Assembly (NCBI GenBank): GCA_028292405.1
Contig: JAQGMJ010000013.1
Coordinates: 32,237 to 96,236, forward strand
Reading direction: 5' to 3'
Source of the DNA: Betaproteobacteria bacterium
GTDB lineage: Bacteria; Pseudomonadota; Gammaproteobacteria; Burkholderiales; JAEUOS01
DNA: 64,000 nt
Part shown: in pieces, positions 22,101 to 31,694 of the stretch
Layout of the letters: the number at the start of each line of letters is the position of its first letter
How positions within the stretch are numbered: the first letter of the stretch is position 1
The notes under the pieces: model-generated
Seen by the model: the letters and a program-made list of their open reading frames with translations, nothing else
Database searches by the model: none
Told to the model about the DNA's origin: nothing
Program-made: the position numbers and the translations under genes

Positions 22101-23042
22101 TTAGGGAATGGCGACCGACTTGATCCATTCGTTATGCAATTCCTGGGCGGCGGCGCGCGAAACGTTTTGCGCCGGCTTCAGGCGGTGGCCGGCGACCGAA
22201 GGCAATACCGCCTGCACGTCTTCCGGCAGCACGGCTTCGCGTCCGGCGACAAAGGCCCAGGCGCGCGCCGCGGCGATTAGGCCGAGGCCGGCGCGCGGGC
22301 TTAAGCCGCTGACGAATTGCGGGGCGCGGCGCGAAGACTCCACCAGCGCCTGGATGTAATCGAGCAGGGCCGGCGCCACATGCATGCCGCCAGCCTGTGC
22401 CTGCAGGTCGGAAAAGTCGGCCACACTCATCACCGGCTGCAGTTGCGCGGTCATCACGCGGCGGTCGGCGCCCGCCAAAAGCGCGCGCTCGGCGGCGCGG
22501 TCGGGGTAGCCGATTTCCATGCGCATCAGGAAGCGGTCGAGCTGCGATTCCGGCAGCGGAAAAGTGCCCACCTGGGTCGACGGGTTCTGCGTGGCGATGA
22601 CGAAAAACGGCCTGGGCAGCGGGTGGGTTTCCGAGTCCATGGTCACCTGTTGCTCTTCCATCGCCTCCAGCAGCGCACTCTGGGTTTTCGGCGTGGCGCG
22701 GTTGACCTCGTCGGCCAGCAGGAATTGCGAAAAGATCGGCCCCGGGTGGAATTTGAACTTGCCGGTTTCGCGGTCGTAGATCGATACCCCCAGCACGTCG
22801 GCGGGCAGCAGGTCGCTGGTGAACTGCACGCGCTGGAATTGCAGGCCGAGTGACTTGGCCAGGGCGTGCGCCAGGGTGGTCTTGCCGACCCCCGGCACAT
22901 CCTCGATCAGCAGGTGGCCGTGGGCCAGCATGCACGAGACTGCCAGGCGGATCTGCCGGTCCTTGCCGAGGATGATCTGGTTGAGTTGGGCAATCAGGGA
23001 ATGCAGCTTGGGATGCGCGCTGGCGATGGGGAGGGCGGCCAT
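22101..23042 (-). CDS. MoxR-family AAA+ ATPase
   Basis: LLIEDVPGVGKTTLAHALAKSLGLQFQRVQFTSDLLPADVLGVSIYD; FSQFLLADEVNRATPKTQSALLEAMEEQQVT; FFVIATQNPSTQVGTFPLPESQLDRFLMR. Confidence 0.95.
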   Translation of the reverse strand: MAALPIASAHPKLHSLIAQLNQIILGKDRQIRLAVSCMLAHGHLLIEDVPGVGKTTLAHALAKSLGLQFQRVQFTSDLLPADVLGVSIYDRETGKFKFHPGPIFSQFLLADEVNRATPKTQSALLEAMEEQQVTMDSETHPLPRPFFVIATQNPSTQVGTFPLPESQLDRFLMRMEIGYPDRAAERALLAGADRRVMTAQLQPVMSVADFSDLQAQAGGMHVAPALLDYIQALVESSRRAPQFVSGLSPRAGLGLIAAARAWAFVAGREAVLPEDVQAVLPSVAGHRLKPAQNVSRAAAQELHNEWIKSVAIP

Positions 23043-23230
23043 TGTTCGTTCGAGGTCAAAACCGGCAGACCGGCAAATGCTTAATGTTTCGGATGTCCAC
23101 AGTTGTTACGGCCGGCGCAGGCGCCGGGTTGCACTGCGGCATGAAAAAGTCGATCATAGCAATAACCAGCCCCCATATAGGGGAAGAGGCTCCGCATCGT
23201 GCCGGGCGCCAAACCGCTTCCAGGAATTCC

Positions 23231-24172
23231 ATGACCACGGCCTATATCACCCACGCCGATTGCCTGCGCCACGAAATGGGCGAAGGCCACCCAGAATGCC
23301 CAGACCGCCTGGCCGCCGTCAACGACCAAATGCGCGCTTCCGGCCTGTTCGACCACCTGGCGTGCCTGGAGGCGCCGCTGGCCGATGCCGACGACCTCAA
23401 GCGTGTGCATCGCGCCAATTACGTCGACCTGATTTTCGAGAGCGCGCCGCAGCACGGCCACTCCGGCTACATGCAGCTCGACCCCGATACGGCAATGAAC
23501 CAGTACAGCCTGGATGCCGCGCGGCGCGCCGCCGGCGCCGGCCTGCTGGCGGTCGACGAGGTGGTGGCGGGCGCGGTGGAAAATGCCTTTTGCGCGGTGC
23601 GCCCCTGCGGCCACCATGCGACCCAGGGCCGCTCGATGGGCTTTTGCATTTTCAACAACATCGCCGTTGCCGCCGCATACGCGCTGGAGGAGAAGGGCAT
23701 GGAGCGGGTCGCGGTGGTCGACTTCGACGTGCACCACGGCAACGGCACCGAAGACATGTTCGGCCAGCCGCAATGGCAGGACCGCGTGCTGATGGCGGGT
23801 TTTTTCCAGCACCCCTTCTACCCTTACAGCGGCACCGACGGGCCGGCGCCCAACATGGTCAACGTGCCGCTGCGCGCCGGCAGCGATGGCAAGGCAGCGC
23901 GCAAGGCGTTCGAGGAGTTTTGCCTGCCGGCGCTTGAGGACTTCCGGCCGGAGATGATTCTGATCTCGGCAGGCTTCGACGCCCATCGCGAAGACCTGCT
24001 CGGTGGCCTGGCGCTGGTCGAGGCCGACTATGCCTGGATGACCGCCGAATTGATGAAAGTGGCGGCGCGGCATTCGCAAAAGCGCATCGTCTCGATGCTC
24101 GAAGGCGGCTACAACCTGTCGGCGCTGGGGCGCAGCGCGGTGGCGCACGTCAAGACCCTGGCGGAACTTTGA
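23231..24172 (+). CDS. histone deacetylase / acetoin-utilisation (AcuC-like) family protein
   Basis: HPECPDRLAAVNDQM; AVRPCGHHATQGRSMGFCIFNNIAVAAAYAL; VAVVDFDVHHGNGTEDMF; ILISAGFDAHREDLLGG. Start at ATG 23231. Confidence 0.93.
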   Translation: MTTAYITHADCLRHEMGEGHPECPDRLAAVNDQMRASGLFDHLACLEAPLADADDLKRVHRANYVDLIFESAPQHGHSGYMQLDPDTAMNQYSLDAARRAAGAGLLAVDEVVAGAVENAFCAVRPCGHHATQGRSMGFCIFNNIAVAAAYALEEKGMERVAVVDFDVHHGNGTEDMFGQPQWQDRVLMAGFFQHPFYPYSGTDGPAPNMVNVPLRAGSDGKAARKAFEEFCLPALEDFRPEMILISAGFDAHREDLLGGLALVEADYAWMTAELMKVAARHSQKRIVSMLEGGYNLSALGRSAVAHVKTLAEL

Positions 24173-24177
24173 AGGCG

Positions 24178-24194
24178 GGCCGGCGTTGCCGGCC
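24178..24194. terminator. short GC hairpin between convergent genes (possible bidirectional terminator)
   Basis: GGCCGGC-GTT-GCCGGCC perfect 7-bp stem in the 24-bp convergent gap; no clear T-run. Confidence 0.35.
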
Positions 24195-24196
24195 GA

Positions 24197-24685
24197 TTAG
24201 GGCGGCCGCTGGTCGTTCTCGCGCCGCGCGGCGATTTCTTCGCTCACCGCCTGCGCCACGGTTTCGCGAATGATGTCGCGGGTGCTCAGTTTCAGTTCGG
24301 CGGTCATTTCCGCCAATACCTTTTCCAGCAGTTCGGAGAGGTTTTCCTTCAGGCGCGCTTCGACCACCGGTTCGATGCGTGGCAACAGCCGGTCCAGCAC
24401 CGCGGTCCGCACACGCTCGGCGAAGGCTTCGGCCGAATTGGGATGCGGAGCAAAGGACTCGTGCGGTTCGGCGCCGAAGCCGGAAAATTCCGAGAGAGAG
24501 GGCGGGCCGGCGCGCGTCAGCGGCACCGCGCCGGGGATGGGCCCGGGGCCGAAGCCCGACATCGGGCCGGAGTTTTGCGCGGGGCCGTAGGGCGCGCCCG
24601 GGCGCGTCAACGGCGGAAGCTGAATCTTCGAATCGACAATGTCGGTGAGCACCGGAATGCCGTCGTCGGGCAGGGCCTCGCTCAT
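24197..24685 (-). CDS. DUF2486-like hypothetical protein downstream of holC
   Basis: MSEALPDDGIPVLTDIVDSKIQLPPLTRPG... with Pro-rich linker and amphipathic C-terminus; ATGA overlap with holC. Confidence 0.7.
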   Translation of the reverse strand: MSEALPDDGIPVLTDIVDSKIQLPPLTRPGAPYGPAQNSGPMSGFGPGPIPGAVPLTRAGPPSLSEFSGFGAEPHESFAPHPNSAEAFAERVRTAVLDRLLPRIEPVVEARLKENLSELLEKVLAEMTAELKLSTRDIIRETVAQAVSEEIAARRENDQRPP

Positions 24686-25116
24686 GCGCCGGCCTCCTTC
24701 GCTAGGTCGTTGCTCTTGATCTCGTAGCCGCGGTCCTTGTAGAACTTGAAGCGCGCGCGGGCGCGGGCGCGGTCGTCTTCGTCGTCGCGACTCACCACTT
24801 CGAGAACGCGCTCGAAACGGCTGAAATTGGCGTGGCGCTCGTCGTCCAGATTGAGCAGAACGTCGTGGTGCGGCAGGGCTTCCGGGTCGCTGGTCAGCAA
24901 CACCGGCGTTTCGGGCGCATTGGGGTCGCTGGCGCGGCAATGCGGCAAAAAACCGGTGGCGGGAATCTCCCACAGCTTGCGATCGAGCGCGCCCATCACC
25001 TGCGCATCGCGCGAGAAAATCAGCAGCCTGGCCCGCGTCGCGTAGGCTTTTTGCGCCAGACGCGCGGCTACCGCCAGTTTGTCCGGCGCATTGAAGTAAA
25101 AATCGATCCGGGTCAT
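24682..25116 (-). CDS. holC: DNA polymerase III subunit chi
   Basis: MTRIDFYFNAPDKLAVAARLAQKAYATRARLLIFSRDAQVMGALDRKLWEIPATGFLPH; downstream of pepA as in many proteobacteria. Confidence 0.92.
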   Translation of the reverse strand: MTRIDFYFNAPDKLAVAARLAQKAYATRARLLIFSRDAQVMGALDRKLWEIPATGFLPHCRASDPNAPETPVLLTSDPEALPHHDVLLNLDDERHANFSRFERVLEVVSRDDEDDRARARARFKFYKDRGYEIKSNDLAKEAGA

Positions 25117-25218
25117 GGCGGGCAGGATGGGGTCGGGAATGGATCGCGGCTAAAACGCGGGTGGCGGCGGAGTACGGATACGCTTACTACCTGCATTCAC
25201 AGACCGGCGCCGTCCGCC

Positions 25219-26706
25219 TCAGTTCACCCGGCCGAGCAAAAATTGCGTCAGCAGCGGCACCGGGCGCCCGGTCGAACCCTTGGCGGCGCCGCTTTTCCAG
25301 GCGACACCGGCGATATCCAGATGCGCCCAGTCGTACTTGCGCGCGTAGCGCGAGAGAAAGCAGGCGGCGGTGACGCTGCCGGCGGGGCGGCCGCCGATGT
25401 TGGCCATGTCGGCGAAGTTGGACTTCAGCTGTTCCTGGTACTCGTCCCACAGGGGCATGTGCCAGGCGCGGTCGTAGGCGTCCTCGCCGGCATGGAACAG
25501 TTCCTTGGCCAGCGTATCGTTGTTGCTATAGAGGCCGGCGGCGACGTGGCCCAGGGCGATGACGCAGGCACCGGTCAGCGTGGCGACGTCGACCACGCAG
25601 GCGGGCTCGTAGCGCTCGGCATAGGTTAAGGCATCGCACAGGATCAGCCGGCCTTCGGCGTCGGTATTGAGCACCTCGATGGTCTGGCCGGACATGCTGG
25701 TGACAATGTCGCCAGGCTTGGTGGCCATGCCGTCGGGCATGTTTTCGGTGGCCGGCACCAGGCCGACGATGTTCAGCGGCAGCTTCAGGTCCGCCGCTAC
25801 CTGCATGGTGGCGATCACCGAGGCGCCGCCACACATGTCGAACTTCATCTCGTCCATGCCCTCGCCGCCCTTGATCGAAATGCCGCCGGTGTCGAAGGTG
25901 ATGCCCTTGCCGACCAGCACGATGGGCTTGTCTTCCGGTTTGCCGCCCTTGTGTTCCATGATGATGAACTTGGGCGGCTGGCGCGAACCGGCGGCCACCG
26001 ACAGGAAGGAGCCCATTTTCAGCTCTTCGCAGTCCTTGCGGTCCAGCACCTTGCACTCCAGGCCATACTCCTTGCACATCGCCACCGCGCGCTCGGCCAG
26101 GTAGGTGGGGGTGCAGATGTTGCCGGGCAGATTGCCCAGGTCTTTGGCCAATGCCATGCCGTGGGCGATGGCCTGGCCTTCGGCGGCGGCGCGCTCGGCC
26201 AGGTGGAGTTCGTTGCGGCGTTCTACCGTCAGGGTGAGCTTGCGCAAGGGGCGGCGCACTTCGTCTTTTTTGCTTTTGGTCTGGTCGTAGCGGTAGACCG
26301 CGTCCTGCGCCACCAGGGCGGCCTGGCGCACGCGCCAGCCCGCATCGCGCTTTTTCACCGGCACTTCGGTGAGGTAGACGGCGCCATCGAAGGCGCCGGT
26401 TTCGTTCAGGGTAGTGACGGCGGCGCGGATCGATTCGCGGTATTCGCGCTCGCGGAAGTCCTTTTCGCGGCCCAGGCCGACCAGCAGCACGCGGTCGCCC
26501 AGCAGGCCCGGGACGTTGTGCAGCAGGAGGGTGCGGCCGGCCTTGCCCTCCATGTCGCCGCGGCGGATGATGTCGGACAAATAGCCCTTGCTGGCCTGGT
26601 CGACCAGTTCGCCGGGAGCGGTCAGCTTGCGTGGCTCGAACACGCCGATGACGATGCAGGCGCTGCGCTGCTTTTCGGGACTGCCGCTCTTTATGCTAAA
26701 TTCCAT
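25219..26706 (-). CDS. pepA: cytosol (leucyl) aminopeptidase
   Basis: LVGKGITFDTGGISIKGGEGMDEMKFDMCGGA; NTDAEGRLILCDALTYAE. Start at ATG 26706. Confidence 0.97.
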   Translation of the reverse strand: MEFSIKSGSPEKQRSACIVIGVFEPRKLTAPGELVDQASKGYLSDIIRRGDMEGKAGRTLLLHNVPGLLGDRVLLVGLGREKDFREREYRESIRAAVTTLNETGAFDGAVYLTEVPVKKRDAGWRVRQAALVAQDAVYRYDQTKSKKDEVRRPLRKLTLTVERRNELHLAERAAAEGQAIAHGMALAKDLGNLPGNICTPTYLAERAVAMCKEYGLECKVLDRKDCEELKMGSFLSVAAGSRQPPKFIIMEHKGGKPEDKPIVLVGKGITFDTGGISIKGGEGMDEMKFDMCGGASVIATMQVAADLKLPLNIVGLVPATENMPDGMATKPGDIVTSMSGQTIEVLNTDAEGRLILCDALTYAERYEPACVVDVATLTGACVIALGHVAAGLYSNNDTLAKELFHAGEDAYDRAWHMPLWDEYQEQLKSNFADMANIGGRPAGSVTAACFLSRYARKYDWAHLDIAGVAWKSGAAKGSTGRPVPLLTQFLLGRVN

Positions 26707-26743
26707 GGTTCGCGTCTCCGGCACATACGAGGTATGAATTTGA

Positions 26744-26773
26744 ATTATGACTCGATTTCGGGACAAATTTCAA
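26744..26773 (-). promoter_or_regulatory. candidate sigma70 promoter for pepA
   Basis: On the minus strand: -35 TTGAAA (26768-26773), 18-bp spacer, -10 CATAAT (26744-26749), about 38 bp upstream of the pepA ATG. Confidence 0.5.
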
Positions 26774-26926
26774 ATTTTGCTGAATTTTGACGGTTTTCTT
26801 CCCGGCCGCATGGCATTTTATACTCCTGGTCCCCTCCGTTTTGGCGGCGTCGGCCGCCCAACCGTGCTGCGCCGGGCGCTGTTTTATGCCGCGATGACGG
26901 CGTAACCGGATTTTTCCTCCATATCC

Positions 26927-28012
26927 ATGATTTTCCGTCGCGCCTTGCAGCGCGAGTTCGCCGAGTCCGCGGGCGCCGTGTTCGTCACCCTGTTCACCGT
27001 CATGGTGACCACGCAGTCGATCCGACTGCTCGGTCTGGCCGCCGGCGGTCGCCTGGCTTCCGAGGCGGTGCTGGCGCTGATCGGCTTTGCCGCGCTCAAT
27101 TACCTGCCGGTATTGCTGTCGCTGACGGTGTTCGTCTCCGTGCTGCTGACCATCTCGCGGCAGTACAAGGACTCGGAAATGGTGGTCTGGTTTGCCAGCG
27201 GCCTATCGCTGACCGCCTGGATCCGCCCGGTGCTGGGCTTCGCCCTGCCTTTCGTGGTGATGATCGGCGGCCTCTCCCTGCTGGTCTCGCCCTGGGCGGT
27301 GGAGCAGAGCGACCGCTATCGCGAACGCCTGGAAGGGCAGGACGATGCCTCGCATGTCAGCCCCGGCGCGTTCCAGGAATCGAGCCATGGCGAGCGGGTA
27401 TTTTTCGTCGAGGGCCAGATCGGCGAAACCGCCAGTGTGCAAAACGTGTTCGTCAACACCGTGCAGGCGGGGCGGGTGAGCATCATCGTCAGCCGGCGCG
27501 GCTACACCGAAACGGCGCCTAACGGCGACAAATTCCTGGTCCTGGTCAATGGCCGGCGCTACGAAGGCCAGCCGGGCCAGCTCGACTACCGGGTGATGGA
27601 TTTCGAAAAATATGCCGTGCGCATCGACTCGAAGAGCGAAAGGGTAGTGGCCGGCGGCAGCCCGAAACAGACGCCGACCTTCGATTTGCTGAAAAACCCC
27701 AATAATCCAAACAAGGGCGAATTCCTTTGGCGCATCGGCCTGCCGCTGTCGGCTTTCACCCTGGCGCTGCTGGCGATCCCGCTTTCCTTCATCAATCCGC
27801 GCGCCGGGCGCTCGGCCAACCTGCTGCTGGCCCTGCTTACCTACATGGTCTACAGCAATGCAATGAGCATCACCCAGGCCTGGGTGGCGCAGGGGCGTAT
27901 CAGCTTTCACCTCGGCTGGTGGGTGGTGCACGTGGCGATGTTCGCCGTGCTGATCCTGCTGTTCTGCCACCGCTTGGCGGTGACCTCGGTGTTCCGGATG
28001 CTGCGCCGCTAA
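26927..28012 (+). CDS. lptF: LPS export ABC transporter permease LptF
   Basis: MIFRRALQREFAESAGAVFVTLFTVMVTTQSIRLLG; YjgP/YjgQ family architecture; paired with lptG, divergent from pepA. Confidence 0.95.
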   Translation: MIFRRALQREFAESAGAVFVTLFTVMVTTQSIRLLGLAAGGRLASEAVLALIGFAALNYLPVLLSLTVFVSVLLTISRQYKDSEMVVWFASGLSLTAWIRPVLGFALPFVVMIGGLSLLVSPWAVEQSDRYRERLEGQDDASHVSPGAFQESSHGERVFFVEGQIGETASVQNVFVNTVQAGRVSIIVSRRGYTETAPNGDKFLVLVNGRRYEGQPGQLDYRVMDFEKYAVRIDSKSERVVAGGSPKQTPTFDLLKNPNNPNKGEFLWRIGLPLSAFTLALLAIPLSFINPRAGRSANLLLALLTYMVYSNAMSITQAWVAQGRISFHLGWWVVHVAMFAVLILLFCHRLAVTSVFRMLRR

Positions 28013-28036
28013 GCCGCTAAACCCCCCCCGCCTGCC

Positions 28037-29110
28037 ATGAAAATCATCCGCCGCTACCTCGCCCGCGAAATCTACGCTTCCACCACCCTGGTGCTGGTGG
28101 CCTTTCTCGGCCTGTTCGCGTTTTTCGACCTGATCCACGAATTGGGCGACATCGGCAAGGGCTCATACCAGTTGCGGCATGCTGCGCTGTTCGTGCTGCT
28201 CACCGTGCCCGGCCATGTCTACGAGCTGATGCCGATCGCTGCCCTGATCGGTACGGTCTACGCCCTGGCGCAGTTGGCCTCGCACTCCGAGATCACCGTG
28301 ATGCGGGTCTCGGGTCTCTCCACCCCGCTCGCGTTGCGCGCGGTGGCGATCATCGGGCTGAGCTTCGTGGCCATCACCTTTCTTTTCGGCGAACTGGTGG
28401 CGCCGATTAGCGAGCGCAAGGCCCAGTCGCTGCGCCTGCTGGCCACCAGTTCTTCGATCGCCCAGGAGTTCCGTTCCGGCCTGTGGGTGCGCGACGAGGG
28501 GCGCTTTGTCAACGTCGGCGAAGTGCGTCCCGACACCAAGCTGCTGCGCGTCAAGATCTACGACTTCGACAAGGATGACCGCCTGCTTTCTATCAGCTAC
28601 GCCGCCGAAGGTGAATACCTTCCGCCCAGCAAATGGCGCCTGACCAAGGTGCAGCGCACGGTATTCACATCGGTGGGCACGCGCCTGGAAGAGGTGCCGG
28701 AGATGGAATGGTCTTCCGAGCTGAACCCGGACATTCTCGGCGTGCTGCTGGTGCAGCCGGACAAGATGTCCATCGTCAATCTCTACCTCTATATCCGCCA
28801 TCTCAGCGAAAACCGGCAAAAGGTCGAGCGCTACGAGATCGCGCTGTGGAAAAAAGCGGTCTATCCGATGGCCGTGCTGGTGATGATGATGCTGGCCCTG
28901 CCGTTTGCCTACATGCACGTGCGCGCCGGCGGCATTTCTCTGAAAATCTTTGCCGGCATCATGCTCGGGCTGTTGTTCCACCTGCTTAACAACCTGTTCG
29001 CCCATTTGGGGGCGATCAACACCTGGCCGCCGTTTCTCTCGGCGGTGGTGCCGTCGGCGCTGTTCCTGCTGCTGGCGGGGTTCATGATGTGGCGCGCCGA
29101 GCGCGCCTGA
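28037..29110 (+). CDS. lptG: LPS export ABC transporter permease LptG
   Basis: MKIIRRYLAREIYASTTLVLVAFLGLFAFFDLIHELGDIGKG; ...SLKIFAGIMLGLLFHLLNNLFAHLG. Confidence 0.95.
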   Translation: MKIIRRYLAREIYASTTLVLVAFLGLFAFFDLIHELGDIGKGSYQLRHAALFVLLTVPGHVYELMPIAALIGTVYALAQLASHSEITVMRVSGLSTPLALRAVAIIGLSFVAITFLFGELVAPISERKAQSLRLLATSSSIAQEFRSGLWVRDEGRFVNVGEVRPDTKLLRVKIYDFDKDDRLLSISYAAEGEYLPPSKWRLTKVQRTVFTSVGTRLEEVPEMEWSSELNPDILGVLLVQPDKMSIVNLYLYIRHLSENRQKVERYEIALWKKAVYPMAVLVMMMLALPFAYMHVRAGGISLKIFAGIMLGLLFHLLNNLFAHLGAINTWPPFLSAVVPSALFLLLAGFMMWRAERA

Positions 29111-29127
29111 GGCCGGACGGAACGCTT

Positions 29128-29562
29128 TCAGCCCAGCGCGTGCTCGCGGATGCGCTCCAGCATGTCGATCAGCTGACGGCGTTCTTCCACGCTGAGCGCC
29201 TGCTCGAGAAATTTCTGCCGCCGGCGCGAAAGCTCCTCCGAGCGCTCCAGCAGGGCACGCCCCTTCGCGGTCAGGCGGATGGTTTTGTTGCGGCCGCTGG
29301 CCGGGTCCGGTGATACCCGGATCCAGCGGCTGGCCTGCATGCCCTGGGCCATGCGCGTCACTGCACCCTTGTCCTGGTTGTTGGCGCGCGCCAGTTCGGA
29401 GAGGCTCCAGTCGTCGCGGCGCGCCAGCAGGGCCAGCAGGGTGAGCTGCTCCGGCGTGATGTCGATTTCAGCGGCGGCATAGGTCTGCAGAAAGTGGCGC
29501 CGCAGCACGATGCCGGTGATGCGGATCTGGTAGCCAAAGGCATCCTGCAGAAGGTAGTCCAT
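29128..29562 (-). CDS. MarR-family transcriptional regulator
   Basis: ITPEQLTLLALLARRDDWSLSELARANNQDKGAVTRMAQGMQASRWIRVSPDPASGRNKTIRLTAKGRALLE winged-helix. Confidence 0.92.
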   Translation of the reverse strand: MDYLLQDAFGYQIRITGIVLRRHFLQTYAAAEIDITPEQLTLLALLARRDDWSLSELARANNQDKGAVTRMAQGMQASRWIRVSPDPASGRNKTIRLTAKGRALLERSEELSRRRQKFLEQALSVEERRQLIDMLERIREHALG

Positions 29563-29620
29563 GATTTTGCTTTTCTTGCCGCGGCGCCTGGTGCGCAGGC
29601 AGGGTGGCTTGGGCGCGATG

Positions 29621-30604
29621 CTAGGCGGTCATGCTCGCGCGTATTTTCGCCATCAAATGATCGTGCGCGATTATAGGAGCATATTTGGCGGGGTTGGCCG
29701 GTCCCTGGCAGCTTGGCAGGCATTCGATGCGCGCATCCGCGTTCGGCCCGGTGAACAGCACGATGGACAGTCGGCGCGTCGAGCCGGTGAGGCTTTTCGG
29801 CGGGTTGATCACGCGGTGCACATTGGATTTCCAGCGGTCGTTGGTCCAGCGCGCCAGCAGGTCGCCGGCATTGACTACCAGGGCGCCGCGCACTGGCGGC
29901 ACGTCGACCCATGACCCATCCGGCGACAGCACCTGCAGGCCGCCTGGTGCGTTGTCCTGCCGCAGCAGGGTGAAACCGGTGTAGTCGGTATGCGCGCCGT
30001 AGCGCAGCTGGCCCGGCAGGGGATCTTGCGCCTGGTCCGGGTAGTGCACCAGGCGCAGCGAGCTGGCCATGCGGTCGTAGTAGCTGTCGAAGAATCCATC
30101 GGGCAATTCCAGCGCCGGTGCGGAAAGGCGCATCAGGGTCTGCCCCAGTGCATAGACGCGGTCGAAATATTCGTTCAGGCGCTTGCGGAATTGCGGCGGC
30201 GTGTCCGGCCACCGGTTGGCGCGAAACAGCGCCTGGTCCACCGCGTTGTGCGGTGGGCGTCTTTCCCATTCCACGCCGGTGAAGGTCAGCGCCTCGCAGA
30301 TGTCCGGCGGCGCCGCCTCATCGTTCAGGGTGCGCGCCACCGCCTCGATGCCCAGCGGCACGTAACCCTGGCCGGTTTTTTCCGGGCGAAAGCTGCTGCG
30401 CATTTTTTCTTCCAGCGGGCGGTCGAAAAAATCCAGCGCCAGACTGTGGATCTCATCCAGCAGGTCTTCGGGAATGCCGTGCCCCACCAGCGTGGCGAAG
30501 CCGATGGTCTCGAAGGCATGGGCCCATTGCCGTGCCAGCGTGGCGCGTGCCTGCTCGTCACCGCCGTGGAAGGCGGCAATGTCGATTACCGGTACCTGCA
30601 TCAC
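29621..30604 (-). CDS. 2-oxoglutarate/Fe(II)-dependent oxygenase, isopenicillin N synthase family
   Basis: N-terminal VPVIDIAAFHGG; HTDYTGFTLLRQDNAPGGLQVL (HxD), NVHRVINPP (distal His), RLSIVLF (RxS). Confidence 0.93.
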   Translation of the reverse strand: MMQVPVIDIAAFHGGDEQARATLARQWAHAFETIGFATLVGHGIPEDLLDEIHSLALDFFDRPLEEKMRSSFRPEKTGQGYVPLGIEAVARTLNDEAAPPDICEALTFTGVEWERRPPHNAVDQALFRANRWPDTPPQFRKRLNEYFDRVYALGQTLMRLSAPALELPDGFFDSYYDRMASSLRLVHYPDQAQDPLPGQLRYGAHTDYTGFTLLRQDNAPGGLQVLSPDGSWVDVPPVRGALVVNAGDLLARWTNDRWKSNVHRVINPPKSLTGSTRRLSIVLFTGPNADARIECLPSCQGPANPAKYAPIIAHDHLMAKIRASMTA

Positions 30605-30623
30605 TTATTTCCCTTGGACTCGC

Positions 30624-31694
30624 CTACTTGCCCGGCATCTGGCCGTTCACGCCTTCGACCAGCCAGTTGATGCTGCCCAGTTCGTCGTCGCTCATGTTAC
30701 GCCCTGCGGGAACTTTGACCGTGCCGTCCTGTGCCTTCACCGGACCGGCAAAGACATTGAAGCTGCCGGCGGCGAGATCAGCCTTCAGCTTGGCCACCTT
30801 TGCGGTGACGGCCGCGGGCACGGCGGAATTGATGCCGACCACGTCGACCATGCCAAGCTCGAAACCGCCGAACACCGGCGCCTGCAGGGGCTTGCCGTCG
30901 AGGGTGGCCTGGATCACCTTCTCGTAGTAAGGGCCCCACACCGGCACGGTGGAAGCGAGGATCGCCTTGGGCGCCAGCTTGCTGCGGTCCGAATCGATGC
31001 CGAAGGCGTACAGGCCCTTGTCTTCCGCGGCCTTGATCACGGCCGAAGACGAGGTGTTTTGCATCAGCACGTCGGCGCCCTGGCCGATCAGCACCTCGGC
31101 GGCCTGCTTTTCCTTGCTGACGTCGAACCAGGTGTTGACCCAGATCACCTGGGTGGTGATCTTCGGGTTGACGCTCCTGGCGCCGGCCTCGAAGGCGTTG
31201 ATGTTGCGCACGATTTCGGGAATCGGGAACGGCGCGACATAGCCCAGCTTGCCGCTCTTGCTCATGTGCCCGGCGATCACGCCGGAGAGGTAGACCGCCT
31301 GGTACATGCGCGTGTTGTACACAGAAAGGTTGGGGGCGGTTTTGTAGCCGGAGCAATGGTAGAAGGTGACCTTGGGCATATTGCCCGCGACTTTCACGGT
31401 GCTGTCCATGAAGCCGAAAGAGGTGGTGAAAATCAGCTTGTTGCCGGTGCTGACGAATTCACGCAGGGCGCGCTCGGCGTCGGCGCCCGCCTCGATATTG
31501 TCGACGTTGGTGACCTTGATCTTGTCGCCGAATTTCTTTTCCACGTACTGGCGGCCGAGATCGTGGGCGTAGGTCCAGCCGCCGCTGGAAATCGCGGTGT
31601 TGTGCAGGAAGGCGACTTTCAGCGGCTCTGCCGCGATCGCGCCGGTGCAGCCCAGGGCCGCCAATACCGCCGCCAGTTTCTTGAGGATTTGCAT
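30624..31694 (-). CDS. BMP (PnrA/Med-type) family substrate-binding protein
   Basis: Signal peptide MQILKKLAAVLAALGCTGAIAAEPLKVAFLHN; KLIFTTSFGFMDSTVKVA; HCSGYKTAPNLSVYNTRMYQAVYLSGVIAGHMSKSGKLGYVAPFPIPEIVRNINAF. Start at ATG 31694. Confidence 0.9.
   Translation of the reverse strand: MQILKKLAAVLAALGCTGAIAAEPLKVAFLHNTAISSGGWTYAHDLGRQYVEKKFGDKIKVTNVDNIEAGADAERALREFVSTGNKLIFTTSFGFMDSTVKVAGNMPKVTFYHCSGYKTAPNLSVYNTRMYQAVYLSGVIAGHMSKSGKLGYVAPFPIPEIVRNINAFEAGARSVNPKITTQVIWVNTWFDVSKEKQAAEVLIGQGADVLMQNTSSSAVIKAAEDKGLYAFGIDSDRSKLAPKAILASTVPVWGPYYEKVIQATLDGKPLQAPVFGGFELGMVDVVGINSAVPAAVTAKVAKLKADLAAGSFNVFAGPVKAQDGTVKVPAGRNMSDDELGSINWLVEGVNGQMPGK

Noticed and set aside
19045-23042. Transglutaminase / DUF58 / MoxR block as a novel system
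   Set aside because: This trio is a widespread, previously noted association in proteobacteria; nothing locally unusual was seen.
26787-26824. TTGACG ... TATACT as an lptF sigma70 promoter
   Set aside because: The spacer is 26 bp, far outside 16-18 bp; TATACT alone is insufficient evidence.
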